Assembly: GCF_000379085.1 (NCBI RefSeq)
Contig: NZ_KB905378.1
Coordinates: 2,237,699-2,301,698 of the forward strand
Length of the DNA stretch: 64,000 bases
From: Halomicrobium katesii DSM 19301
Lineage (GTDB): Archaea; Halobacteriota; Halobacteria; Halobacteriales; Haloarculaceae
Direction: 5' to 3'
Numbering within the stretch: the first letter of the stretch is position 1; each line of letters starts with the position of its first letter. This document shows positions 8,147 through 16,401 of the stretch, in pieces. The position numbers and the translations under genes were made by a program. The notes beneath the pieces are model-generated. The model made no database searches and was not told where the DNA came from. It saw only the letters and a list, made by a program, of their open reading frames with translations.

Positions 8147-9084
8147 GACTGCTCACCCCCGACTGCCGTCGCCGGCCGACCCGCACCGCCCCGGACCGCA
8201 CCGACGGCGTCTCCGGTCAGTTCGAGATAGGCGTCTTCCAGATCGGGCTCGCTCCAGGCGAGTTCGTCGTACTCGACGCCGGCCCCGTCGAGCGTCGCGA
8301 CCACGCCGCCGATCTCCGCGGGGTCGACATCGAAGACGACGAGCCGGTCCTCACCGACCTCGACCGGTCGATCCAGCGTCTGTGCGACCGACGGGTCGAA
8401 CGTCCCACCGACCGTGAGCGTTCGCTGTCCGCCGTACTCGGCGACGAGCGCCTCGGGACTGTCGACCGCGACGAGAGAGCCGTCGGCCAGCAGTCCGACC
8501 CGATCGGCCAGCCGGTGGGCTTCCTCCATGTAGTGGGTCGTCACGAGGATCGTCACGCCGCGGTCGGCCAGCCCGGAGAGCAGTCGCCACAGCGAGCGCC
8601 GGCCGGCCGGATCGATCCCCGTCGTCGGCTCGTCGAGCACGAGCAGGTCGGGGTCGTTGATCAGCGCCGTCGCGACGCAGGCCCGTCGGCGCTGGCCGCC
8701 GGACAGTTCCTCGTACCAGGTGTCGGAATCCGCTTCGAGACCCACGTCCGCGAGCACGTCCTCGACGGAGCGAGCGTCGTCGTAGAGCCCGGCGTAGTAC
8801 GAGACAAGCTCCGTCGCCGTGAGCCGCTCGTGTGGCGTGAAGTCCTGTGGGAGCAGCCCGATCCGAGCTCTGTCGATCGCCGTCGGCGACTGGCCGAACA
8901 GTTCGACTCGTCCCGCCGCGTCGGTCGTCCCCGTCAGCGCTCGCACGAGCGTCGTCTTTCCAGCGCCGTTGGGGCCGACCAGCGCGAACACCTCTCCCGC
9001 ACCCAGCGACAGCGACACGCCGTCGACCGCGACCGTGTCCCCGTAACTGCGGCGTACGTCCTCGGCGACCAGTACCTCGTCCAT
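8143..9084 (-). CDS. ABC-2 transporter ATP-binding subunit
   Basis: 313 aa. Walker [10 protein letters not shown] (residues about 37-45), Q-loop LLPQDFTP, signature ELSGGQRRR, Walker B LLVLDEPTTG and the His switch TTHYMEEA are all present. A C-terminal domain of about 90 residues after the ATPase core is usual for exporters of the CcmA/NatA type. It is the first gene of the two-gene exporter unit. Family A element A2 lies 66 bp upstream of its start and may separate it from an ancestral promoter. Confidence 0.92.
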   Translation of the reverse strand: MDEVLVAEDVRRSYGDTVAVDGVSLSLGAGEVFALVGPNGAGKTTLVRALTGTTDAAGRVELFGQSPTAIDRARIGLLPQDFTPHERLTATELVSYYAGLYDDARSVEDVLADVGLEADSDTWYEELSGGQRRRACVATALINDPDLLVLDEPTTGIDPAGRRSLWRLLSGLADRGVTILVTTHYMEEAHRLADRVGLLADGSLVAVDSPEALVAEYGGQRTLTVGGTFDPSVAQTLDRPVEVGEDRLVVFDVDPAEIGGVVATLDGAGVEYDELAWSEPDLEDAYLELTGDAVGAVRGGAGRPATAVGGEQS

Positions 9085-9150
9085 ACGCTGTGGTCCGGTC
9101 GTGTCGCCGAAAGACGCTTCGACTCGCCACCGCGCTCGGCCGCGGTGTGC

Positions 9151-9234
9151 TATAGTAACAATTGAAACGATTCACACACCGATCGCACTGCCGTCGTGCG
9201 ATCGGGTGTGCATTGATTTTCAATGGCTACTATA
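9151..9234. mobile_element. MITE family A, copy A2
   Basis: Uninterrupted 84-bp copy. The ends TATAGTAACAATTGA and GGCTACTATA bracket the GATCGCAC/GTGCGATC core. It lies in the spacer between the ABC ATPase start and the Rdx gene, in the same orientation as A3. Confidence 0.87.
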
Positions 9235-9263
9235 CCCCGGTCCGAAAGCGACACGCACCCCGC

Positions 9264-9494
9264 TCACAGCGCCGACCGAACCGTCCGAACGACCTCGTCC
9301 AGTTCGGCGCTGTCCTCGGCTTTGTCGTACACCGTCTCGCCGTCGACGTTGACCCGGAACACGCCGTGGTCGCCCATCACCAGCGACAGCTCCTCCAGCT
9401 CTCGCTCACAACCGTTGAGGATCGCCTCGCTCATCTCGATCGCTCGCTCCCGGAAGCCACACGGAACGCAGTACTCGATTTCGACGGTGCTCAT
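9264..9494 (-). CDS. Rdx/SelT-SelW-like thioredoxin-fold protein
   Basis: 76 aa starting MSTVEIEYCVPCGFR. The CVPC motif (residues 9-12) at the end of the first strand is the redox site of the SelW/Rdx family, with Cys in place of selenocysteine. GHGVFRV-like and VDGETVYDK strands complete the small fold. The family is linked to redox and thiol homeostasis, but the partner is unknown. With the following divergent sensor-domain gene it forms a two-gene insert between A2 and A3. Confidence 0.8.
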   Translation of the reverse strand: MSTVEIEYCVPCGFRERAIEMSEAILNGCERELEELSLVMGDHGVFRVNVDGETVYDKAEDSAELDEVVRTVRSAL

Positions 9495-9560
9495 ACGGAC
9501 ACCCCTCGCGGAGCCCGGAAAAGAGTAGTTTTTTGCATTGAGCCATTGATACGTATCGGT

Positions 9561-10316
9561 ATGAGTCTCCGGTCCCGCCAGATCAAGGGACATTCGTTGT
9601 CGTCCCCGCCGGTCCTCGGTGTCGTCGTACGGGCACAGACCTACAAGAACCTCCTCTATCTGGCGTTGACGTTCCCGCTCGGCCTGTTTTACTTCACGCT
9701 GCTGGTCGCCGGCGTCCCGCTTGGAGTCATGCTGCTCTCGGTCGTCGTCGGCCTCCCGGTCCTGATCGGCGTCCTCGTCGTCTCCGATCGGCTCCTCGTC
9801 TTCGAACGCTGGCTGGCCTGTCGGCTGCTGGACCGCTCGATCCCGCTGGATCGAGACACCGAGACCGACGACTGGCGCGATTACGTCAGACAGCCGATCA
9901 CCGACCTCGGGACGTGGGTCGGCATCGCCTACCTTGCGGCCAAGTTCGTCGTCGGCGTCGTGACGTTCGTCGTGTTGACGGTGCTTTTCGCCCTCGTCGC
10001 GAGTCTCCTGCTGGCACCGCTGTACTACGACACGACCTCGCTTGGCTTCTACCTGACCGGTCCCGTGGAGTTCTCGCTGTCCTACGTCGTCCAGTTCTGG
10101 GACGGTGCGGCCGTGATCACGCTGCCCTTTACCATCACTTCCTGGCAGGTGACGACGCTGCGAGAGGCCCTCGCGGTCTCCGCCGGAGGCGCAGTGCTCG
10201 GACTCCTCTCGCTGCACCTCTGTAACCTGCTCGCACGCGTTCAGGGATGGCTCGCGACGGTCGCCATTCGTCCGCGGCCGGTGGACGTAGAACTCCCGTT
10301 CTATAGTAACAATTGA
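9561..10316 (+). CDS. Membrane sensor-domain protein
   Basis: 251 aa with two pairs of strongly hydrophobic helices: residues about 30-70 (YLALTFPLGLFYFTLLVAG, MLLSVVVGLPVLIGVLVV) and 120-160, plus a C-terminal one. This is the layout of the haloarchaeal 'sensor domain' family (PF13796-like), which is usually fused to kinases or HTH modules. Here it stands alone, so the partner is unclear. MITE A3 encodes the last four residues YSNN and the stop. Without the element the gene ends in ...LPF followed by TAG. Confidence 0.7.
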   Translation: MSLRSRQIKGHSLSSPPVLGVVVRAQTYKNLLYLALTFPLGLFYFTLLVAGVPLGVMLLSVVVGLPVLIGVLVVSDRLLVFERWLACRLLDRSIPLDRDTETDDWRDYVRQPITDLGTWVGIAYLAAKFVVGVVTFVVLTVLFALVASLLLAPLYYDTTSLGFYLTGPVEFSLSYVVQFWDGAAVITLPFTITSWQVTTLREALAVSAGGAVLGLLSLHLCNLLARVQGWLATVAIRPRPVDVELPFYSNN

Positions 10317-10385
10317 AACGATGTACACACCGATCGCACTGCTGTCGTGCGATCGGGTGCGCATTGAGCTTCAACGGCTACTATA
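10302..10385. mobile_element. MITE family A, copy A3, inserted in a shared CTAG of two convergent stops
   Basis: 84-bp copy. Deleting it with one TA restores TTCTAGCC, in which the plus gene ends TTC TAG and the minus gene ends GGC TAG. Both neighbours now terminate inside the element as YSNN-stop and YSSR-stop. Confidence 0.87.
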
Positions 10386-11057
10386 GCCGCGCTGCCAGCC
10401 CGGTCGGTAGTACAGCAGCGCGATCGTCACGAGGAAGACGACCGTCGAGAGCAGGTAGGACTGGTCGTACAGCTCACCGGCCAGCGCCGCGGAGCCGCCC
10501 AGTACCGTCGAGAAGATCGACGCGAGGATCGGCCACGAACAGGAGACACACGAGAGCAGCCCCAGCACGCCCGTGATCGCCGAACCGGCCGCGTCCAGCA
10601 CCGTCGCGTACACCAGGTACGCCAGCGCGAGATAGCCCACCAGCTGGTAGGGGATGACGCTCACGCGGAGGAGGTCGCTGTTGAGCAGTACGGCCGGTGC
10701 CCAGCCCGGTGGCAGCGAGAACCACGCGATTCGGAACTGCGTCGGAAACTCCGGGACACCCGCGCCCCAGAGCCCGCCGAAGTAGGTGAGGAGCCCGAAG
10801 TACGCCACTGCGACGACGAGCCCGATCACCCGCTGGCGATCGGACGTTCGCGGGACCTCCGCACGCGCGAAGACCCACAGCGAGACGTTGATCCAGACGA
10901 ACGGGATCACGAGCGGCTCGACGCCGGTGACCTGGCTGCTGCCGAGGAAGACGTAGCCCAGGACCAACAGCAGCTCCGTGTTGAGGACCAGCAGTCCCCA
11001 CAGGAGGATCCCCCGGTCGAGCTCGAACCGGTCGATCGAGTACGTGGTCGTGCTCAT
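10371..11057 (-). CDS. Polytopic membrane protein of the oxidase locus (DUF7546-like)
   Basis: 228 aa with about seven helices. The CVSCSWP stretch (about residues 180-186) holds two closely spaced cysteines inside a membrane segment. It overlaps the ctaAB fusion stop by ATGA and so belongs to the heme-O synthase operon. I recall this haloarchaeal-only family at this position but its function is not known. A copper or redox role is only suggested by the cysteines and neighbours. The last residues YSSR come from MITE A3. Confidence 0.7.
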   Translation of the reverse strand: MSTTTYSIDRFELDRGILLWGLLVLNTELLLVLGYVFLGSSQVTGVEPLVIPFVWINVSLWVFARAEVPRTSDRQRVIGLVVAVAYFGLLTYFGGLWGAGVPEFPTQFRIAWFSLPPGWAPAVLLNSDLLRVSVIPYQLVGYLALAYLVYATVLDAAGSAITGVLGLLSCVSCSWPILASIFSTVLGGSAALAGELYDQSYLLSTVVFLVTIALLYYRPGWQRGYSSR

Positions 11058-12469
11058 ATTGCGAGTGCGTCCACGACGATCGCGATCAGCAGCGCCCCGA
11101 GGTAGGCGTTCGAGGCGTGGAACGCCCGGAAGGCCGCCTGCTCGGTCCGTTCGCGGTGGAGCCGAACGACCGCCCACAGGAAGACGGCACCGAGTAGCGC
11201 CGTCGTGAGCGTGTACAGCGGGCCGAGGGACGTGATCGAGACCATGACGCCGGCCGCGATCAGCGTCGCGCCGAGGTAGTAGACGATGTGCTTTCGCGTC
11301 TCAGTCTCGCCGCGGACGACCGGCATCATCGGGAAGCCGCCCCTGGCGTAGTCTTCCTTGTACGCCAGCGCGAGGTTGTAGAAGTGGGCGGGCGTCCACA
11401 GGAAGATGATGCCCGCCAGCGCGAGCCCGGGCAGGTCGAAGCTCCCGGTGACGGCGACCCAGCCGATCAGCGCGGGCAGCGACCCAGCGAACCCGCCGAT
11501 GACGGTGTTCTGGACGGTGTTGGGCTTGAGGACGAGCGTGTAGACGACGCTGTAAAACAGGATCGCCGCCAGTCCGAGCGCGGCCACGATCGCGTTGACC
11601 TGCCAGAACAGCGCGAGGGAGGCCACGGCCAGCGCGATCCCGAAGGCCAGCGCGTTCCGGACCGGGAGCTGGTGGGTCGCGATCGGTCGGTCGGACGTTC
11701 GGTCCATCCGCTTGTCGATGTCGCGTTCGAGGACGTGATTGAACGTCCCCGACGCGCCGATCGCGAGCACGCCCCCACCGAGGGTCAGCAGGATCGTCGA
11801 CGTCGCGAGGTCCGGGTTCGCGGGGCCGGCGACGTGTGCGGCCGCCAGTGCCATCCCGGCCGCCGCGACGAGACAGAGCAGCCACATCAGCCGGGGCTTC
11901 GTCAGCCGGAAGTACGCGAACGCGGTCGCAGTGATGCGCTCGCGGGTCGAGAGCGCGCCGATCGGCGGCCCCTCGGGCCCGTCGTCGATCTCGGGCACCT
12001 CGACCGTCTCGGTCACCGGCGTCTCGTCGTCGGTCCCCGTCTCGGCTTCCAGTTGCCACGCCAGCGCGCCCACGAGGGCGGCGAAGATCGCCATGCCCGT
12101 CGCGAGGTGGGCACCCGGGAACGGAGCGGTAGCCCCGTTGAGCGCGACGAACGCGCCGAGCGCGATCTGGACGGGATAGAGGACCAGCGCGACCGCGAGC
12201 GTCCCCAGGACCCGTCGTCTGGCACCGGTACGGACGCCGACGACGGCCGCGCCGACTACCAGCGCACCGACCGCGGCCGCGAGCAGCCTGTGGGTCCAGG
12301 CGATCGCGAGTCCCACGTCTCCGAGAATCGGCCCTTCACACGTCGGCCACGTCGTACAGGCGTGGACGGCGTCGGCGATCGAAGTCGTCGCGCCAGCGAC
12401 GACCAGCAGGTAGACGCCAACCGCACTCGCGGCGAGCATCGTCGTGAACCGTGGGCGGCGGCCGTTCAT
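11054..12469 (-). CDS. ctaB: CtaA-like / heme O synthase (CtaB) fusion
   Basis: 471 aa. Residues 1 to about 150 form a four-helix COX15/CtaA-like half with ACTTWPTCEGP and a possible heme-ligating THR (AIAWTHRLLAA). After an acidic linker (about 155-190), a full UbiA-type prenyltransferase follows. It has NHVLERDIDKRMDRT, the first Asp-rich motif that binds farnesyl diphosphate with Mg, and a second motif near YKEDYARGG. It makes heme O from heme B. This fusion is usual in haloarchaea. coxB is divergent from it across a 184-bp spacer. Confidence 0.9.
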   Translation of the reverse strand: MNGRRPRFTTMLAASAVGVYLLVVAGATTSIADAVHACTTWPTCEGPILGDVGLAIAWTHRLLAAAVGALVVGAAVVGVRTGARRRVLGTLAVALVLYPVQIALGAFVALNGATAPFPGAHLATGMAIFAALVGALAWQLEAETGTDDETPVTETVEVPEIDDGPEGPPIGALSTRERITATAFAYFRLTKPRLMWLLCLVAAAGMALAAAHVAGPANPDLATSTILLTLGGGVLAIGASGTFNHVLERDIDKRMDRTSDRPIATHQLPVRNALAFGIALAVASLALFWQVNAIVAALGLAAILFYSVVYTLVLKPNTVQNTVIGGFAGSLPALIGWVAVTGSFDLPGLALAGIIFLWTPAHFYNLALAYKEDYARGGFPMMPVVRGETETRKHIVYYLGATLIAAGVMVSITSLGPLYTLTTALLGAVFLWAVVRLHRERTEQAAFRAFHASNAYLGALLIAIVVDALAI

Positions 12470-12653
12470 CGTTCGTTGTCTCCTTGTTGGAACCTGTGGA
12501 TGCCTGCACTTAGACCCCCTGATTCGCCCCGGTCGCTGACCCGACGCCGGCGCACACTCGGCGTGGCCGACCGCCTCGAACCGCGACCGCGGCGGCGGGC
12601 ACTGGCTCAAGACAGCAGCTATTTACCTCCGAAATACTAAGCGGCGAATACGC

Positions 12654-13403
12654 ATGAAGAGAGATCGAGCCGGGCTCGTCGCGCTGTTCGGGGCGATCGC
12701 GTTCGCCGCCCTGACACAGCCGGCCGTCGCCCAGCCGTCTGCCTCGGAGACGTCGGAGCTCATCTGGGGGCTCAACATGGACCTCCTGTCCGTCGCGATC
12801 CCGATCACGGTGCTGGTCGAGGGCATCCTGATCTACACCGTATGGCGGTTCAGCAAGAACGACGAGCCGCTTCCGACGATGGAGAACCGACGCCTCGAAA
12901 TCACCTGGACGGTCGCGACCGCGATCATCCTCCTGTTCGTCGGCGTCGCGTCGTATCAGGTCATGGCCGAGCCGATGGTCACCGCCCAGTCGACACAGCA
13001 ACTCGACACCGGCGAGGAGCCGCTCGAAGTCGAAGTGGTGGCCCAGAAGTACGCCTGGACGTTCAACTACAACGGCACCGCCGCCAACACGTCCCAGGAG
13101 TACAGCGCCGACAACAGGCTGAGCAACGGCGGAACCTTGGTGTTGCCGGCCAACCGGACGGTCCGGCTGTCGGTCACCTCGACGGACTGGCTCCACGCCT
13201 TCCACGTTCCGGGGCTCGCGCTGAAACAGGACGCCATGCCCGGACAGCACAACACGATCCAGACACGCGTCACCGAGACCGGCACCTACCAGCTGTACTG
13301 TGCCGAATACTGTGGCTCGGGTCACTCGCAGATGCTCGGTGAGGTACGCGTCCTCCCGCAGGACGAGTACCAGAACTGGGTCGAGGACCAGCAGTCTTCC
13401 TGA
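12654..13403 (+). CDS. coxB: Cytochrome c oxidase subunit II
   Basis: 249 aa. A signal peptide (cleaved near AVAQP, residue about 24) is followed by two membrane helices (about 42-60 and 83-103) and a cupredoxin domain. The CuA site is complete: the loop YCAEYCGSGHSQM supplies two Cys, His and Met, and HAFHVPGL supplies the upstream His. Electrons from a halocyanin or cytochrome donor enter the oxidase here. Subunit I is not adjacent in the window, which is unusual for an oxidase operon. ctaB is divergent. Confidence 0.95.
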   Translation: MKRDRAGLVALFGAIAFAALTQPAVAQPSASETSELIWGLNMDLLSVAIPITVLVEGILIYTVWRFSKNDEPLPTMENRRLEITWTVATAIILLFVGVASYQVMAEPMVTAQSTQQLDTGEEPLEVEVVAQKYAWTFNYNGTAANTSQEYSADNRLSNGGTLVLPANRTVRLSVTSTDWLHAFHVPGLALKQDAMPGQHNTIQTRVTETGTYQLYCAEYCGSGHSQMLGEVRVLPQDEYQNWVEDQQSS

Positions 13404-13495
13404 CACCGTCGGCGCTCTCTTCGCGACGAGCTTTCTCACCCGAGGGGTGACCGTCGACAGGGTGGCTTTTTTTCCCGGCGGTTTCTCTTCCGGAT

Positions 13496-13933
13496 ATGGA
13501 GTACTTCGAGGAGCTCACGGTCGGGCACACGGAGTCGTTCGGTCGCTACGAGGTCACCGAAGACGAGATCGTCTCGTTCGCCGAGCAGTACGATCCACAG
13601 CCGTTTCACACCGACGCCGACGCGGCCCGAGAGTCGATGTTCGGTGGGCTCGTCGCGAGCGGCTGGCACACCGCCGCCATGACGATGCGACTGCTCGTCG
13701 ACGAGTACATCGCGTCGTCCCGCGCGCTCGGCGCGGCCGGCGTCGACGAGCTCCGCTGGCGAAATCCGGTCGAGCCGGGCGACGTTCTGACCGTCGAGAC
13801 GGAAATCGTCGAGACCGAACCGTGGGACGAGAGCCGCGGCCTCGTTCACGTCGCGATCGAAACCACGAACGACGAGGGAGCGCCCGTCCAGACGATGACT
13901 GCGCTGGTCCTCTGGGAGCGGAAGGAAGCGTAA
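13496..13933 (+). CDS. MaoC-family (R)-enoyl-CoA hydratase-like protein
   Basis: 145 aa hot-dog fold. The hydratase-2 signature is visible as YDPQPFHTDADAARESMFGGLVASGW, with the Asp/His pair near residues 31-36 and the Gly-rich segment beneath. It probably hydrates trans-2-enoyl-CoA in acyl-CoA or PHA-related metabolism. It is a single gene, convergent with the small regulator downstream. Substrate chain length cannot be judged. Confidence 0.85.
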   Translation: MEYFEELTVGHTESFGRYEVTEDEIVSFAEQYDPQPFHTDADAARESMFGGLVASGWHTAAMTMRLLVDEYIASSRALGAAGVDELRWRNPVEPGDVLTVETEIVETEPWDESRGLVHVAIETTNDEGAPVQTMTALVLWERKEA

Positions 13934-13952
13934 TCTGGCGACGAACGGAGGC

Positions 13953-14219
13953 TCACTCGACTGGGAGTCGGTCCCTGGCAGACTCGGGACTCCGATCGAC
14001 CAGCCGCTGTCCGCGCGCGGTCAACCGATACAGCGGCTCCTCCGAGACCCGTTCGAGCACGTCGTTGGCCGCGAGCCGTTCGCAGTACCGCTCGAACTGT
14101 GTGTTGTCCATGCCGAGCTGGTACGCGATCACCGGCCCGTACTCCGGTCCCGTCCGTGAAAGCGTCGCGAGGATGTCGCCGTCGTTGGGCTCCATCCAGT
14201 CGACTCCTGAGGTAGTCAT
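13953..14219 (-). CDS. Small winged-helix regulator (PhiH1-repressor-like)
   Basis: 88 aa. The pattern (DILATLSRTGPEYGPVIAYQLG, then a recognition-helix-like NTQFERYCERLAANDVLERV, then a wing EEPLYRLTARGQRLVD) is the winged-helix layout of haloarchaeal PhiH1-repressor / MarR-like proteins. A pair of identical 10-bp sites lies just upstream of its own start, consistent with autoregulation. The target genes are unknown. The nearest candidates are the CAP gene and itself. Confidence 0.72.
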   Translation of the reverse strand: MTTSGVDWMEPNDGDILATLSRTGPEYGPVIAYQLGMDNTQFERYCERLAANDVLERVSEEPLYRLTARGQRLVDRSPESARDRLPVE

Positions 14220-14220
14220 C

Positions 14221-14253
14221 TGTCGTTACCGTCTGGCCATGTGTGTCGTTACC
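14221..14253 (-). promoter_or_regulatory. Direct-repeat operator candidate of the winged-helix gene
   Basis: TGTCGTTACC at 14221-14230 and again at 14244-14253, a 23-bp period. A TATA-like TGTTATGT (complement strand) lies at 14255-14262. One copy would overlap the start of transcription and the other the TATA-proximal region. Confidence 0.45.
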
Positions 14254-14357
14254 ACATAACACTGTCGGTGGGTCGGGTCGCGACTCGGCGGCGACTCCTG
14301 GACGTGTCACGGGCAGACAAAAGGGATCGATGGCGGTTCGCGGGCGAGAGCGGCCGA

Positions 14358-15122
14358 CTACTCGCAGATTGCCGTCGCCGCGTACACCCTGCCGTCGTCG
14401 GTGACAGTGACGCCGACGGCCAGCAACTCGACGCCCCTGTTGATCAGCGACGGTCGGTAGGTCGACGAGTCGAACCAGTTCTCGACGAGCGCCGTCGCGA
14501 CCTGTGATTCGTTCCCGTTGAACCGGCGCTGTCCGTCTTCCTGGTAGGCCTGGCCGGCGACCGTGGTTCCGACGGCCTGGAACTTGTTGGTTGGCCGGAT
14601 GATGTCGCCGGTCTCGGGGTCCTGATACTGACATCGACCGTACAGGCCCGCGTTTTCGTACCGGTCGGAGCTACTGTTGCCACCGGCCGAGAACGTCACA
14701 CTCCGCTCCTGGGCCATCGCCTGGCTGTGGGATCGGACCATCGTCCGGAGCCGCTGCCAGGTGGTGGTGTCGTTCCTGAACGTCTCAATTTCCTGTTCGG
14801 CGCGCTTCTCGTTGATGGCTGCGAGTACCTCTCGCTCGATCGCTTCGCTGTCGAACTCGTGGGCGGGGACCGTCGTCTGCACCGGCGTCGCGGTCGCGGT
14901 CGCCGTCTCCGTCGATTCGACGGCCGTCGCCGTCTCGTTGGAGGCTGTCGCTGTCGACGTCGTGGCGTCACCGCCACCCCCCGTGGCGGAGCCGTCACTG
15001 GCGTCGGTATCGGGGACCGCTGTCGCGTCACCGCCACCGAGTTGCGTCCCGATCAACACCCCGACGCCGAGCGACGTCAGGACGATGAGGACGAGAATCC
15101 CCACGATGGCTTTGTTGACCAT
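14358..15122 (-). CDS. Membrane-anchored CAP/SCP domain protein
   Basis: 254 aa. The start MVNKAIVGILVLIVLTSLG gives one N-terminal membrane helix. A Thr/Ala/Glu-rich linker (about residues 30-95) of the O-glycosylated haloarchaeal type follows, then a CAP (SCP/PR1) domain of about 150 residues with INEKRAEQ, RSHSQAMAQE, YENAG and VENWFDS in the expected order. It is extracellular by topology. The biochemical role of archaeal CAP proteins is unknown. Confidence 0.85.
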   Translation of the reverse strand: MVNKAIVGILVLIVLTSLGVGVLIGTQLGGGDATAVPDTDASDGSATGGGGDATTSTATASNETATAVESTETATATATPVQTTVPAHEFDSEAIEREVLAAINEKRAEQEIETFRNDTTTWQRLRTMVRSHSQAMAQERSVTFSAGGNSSSDRYENAGLYGRCQYQDPETGDIIRPTNKFQAVGTTVAGQAYQEDGQRRFNGNESQVATALVENWFDSSTYRPSLINRGVELLAVGVTVTDDGRVYAATAICE

Positions 15123-15156
15123 AGCGTCCGACGCTTGCAGGTCGCCCCATGTAAGT

Positions 15157-16401
15157 CTATATCTCTCGACGGCTAACGCGTCGGCCGGCGTCTGCCTCGA
15201 CCGACCGCACGGTCGCCGCCACGTCGTCAAGCCCGCTCGTGGTCGCTCGCTCGCGGAGCCGCTCGTAGCGACGCCGCTGGTCCGTGCCAGCGCGGTCGCG
15301 CTCGTCGAGCGGTCGCTCCTCGACGACGACGGTCCGCCCCGCCTCCGCGGCGAGGTCGAGCAGTCCCCCGTCCGGCGTCAGCGTGAGGTCGGCGAGCACC
15401 GTCACGTCGGCGTCGTCGATCCGCTCGCCCGTCGCTGCGAGCGTCGACCCGTCCAGCGCCGACATCGGCGGGACGGTCTCGGTCGGAACGTCCAGTCGCT
15501 CGCTCACGCCGAGCAGTTCGTCTCCCTCCGGCACCGGGCCGGCAGTGACCTCGAAGCCGGCAGCGTGGAGGCGCGCGACGACTGCCGCACCGACGCGTCC
15601 GCCACCCAGCACGTGGACGGACCGCCGCTCGTCGCCGGTGTCCGACAGCGGTGTCACCGTCGGCGCTCCCGTGACGGGGTTTCGCGTGACGACACTCTCC
15701 ATGTCGAAACTCGTCGCCAGTGCGTCTGCCGTGAGCACGTCGGCCGGCGCGCCCGACGCGACGACCTCGCCGTCCGCGAGCATGACCAGGCGATCGCAAA
15801 AGCGTGCGGCGGCCTCCAGGTCGTGGATCGCTCCCAGCACGGCCCGGTCGTCGGCCACGAGCTCGCACACGAGCGAGAGCGTCCGCGTCGCGTGGTTCAC
15901 GTCGAGACTGGCCGTCGGCTCGTCGAGGACGAGCGCCGGGGCCTCCTGAGCGATCGCGCGGGCGACGAAGACCCGCTGGCGCTCGCCCCCGCTGAGCGTG
16001 CTGATCCGCCGATCGCGAAACGACGCGATCGACGTGCGTTCGAGCGCGCGCTCGACGGCGTCCCCGCCGTCGTCGGAACCGAAGCGCGAGCGATGCGGGG
16101 TCCTGCCCATCGCGACCACGTCCTCGACGCTGAACGCGAACCGCGTTCCGGTGTCCTGAGGAACCGTCGCGACGCGGCGGCTCCCGGCTCGCGAGGAGAG
16201 ATCGCTCATCCGATCCCCGTCGACGAGGACCCGCCCCGCGTCGGGATCGATCGCGCCGTTGACCGTGCGCAACAGCGTCGTCTTGCCCGCGCCGTTCGGA
16301 CCGACGAGTCCGACGAACTCGCCGGCCGGAACCCGCAGCGACACGTCACGCAATATCTCTGTGTCCCCCAGCGACACGTCTACGGATTCGACCTCGATCA
16401 T
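15157..16401 (-). CDS. btuD: Cobamide ABC transporter ATPase with extra C-terminal domain
   Basis: 414 aa. Residues 1 to about 255 are a FecCD-type importer ATPase: GPNGAGKTT near residues 35-43, LSGGERQRV and [10 protein letters not shown]. Residues about 265-414 form an added domain starting [24 protein letters not shown], a Rossmann-like G-x-G-x-x-G nucleotide-binding start. This extension is absent from bacterial BtuD but typical of haloarchaeal cobamide importers. It overlaps btuC by ATGA. The extra domain may sense a nucleotide or corrinoid (inference). Confidence 0.9.
   Translation of the reverse strand: MIEVESVDVSLGDTEILRDVSLRVPAGEFVGLVGPNGAGKTTLLRTVNGAIDPDAGRVLVDGDRMSDLSSRAGSRRVATVPQDTGTRFAFSVEDVVAMGRTPHRSRFGSDDGGDAVERALERTSIASFRDRRISTLSGGERQRVFVARAIAQEAPALVLDEPTASLDVNHATRTLSLVCELVADDRAVLGAIHDLEAAARFCDRLVMLADGEVVASGAPADVLTADALATSFDMESVVTRNPVTGAPTVTPLSDTGDERRSVHVLGGGRVGAAVVARLHAAGFEVTAGPVPEGDELLGVSERLDVPTETVPPMSALDGSTLAATGERIDDADVTVLADLTLTPDGGLLDLAAEAGRTVVVEERPLDERDRAGTDQRRRYERLRERATTSGLDDVAATVRSVEADAGRRVSRREI

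Noticed and set aside
9530-9560. A family A relic before the sensor-domain gene
   Set aside because: GCATTGAGCCATTGA resembles A only over a few short words and lacks the core palindrome.
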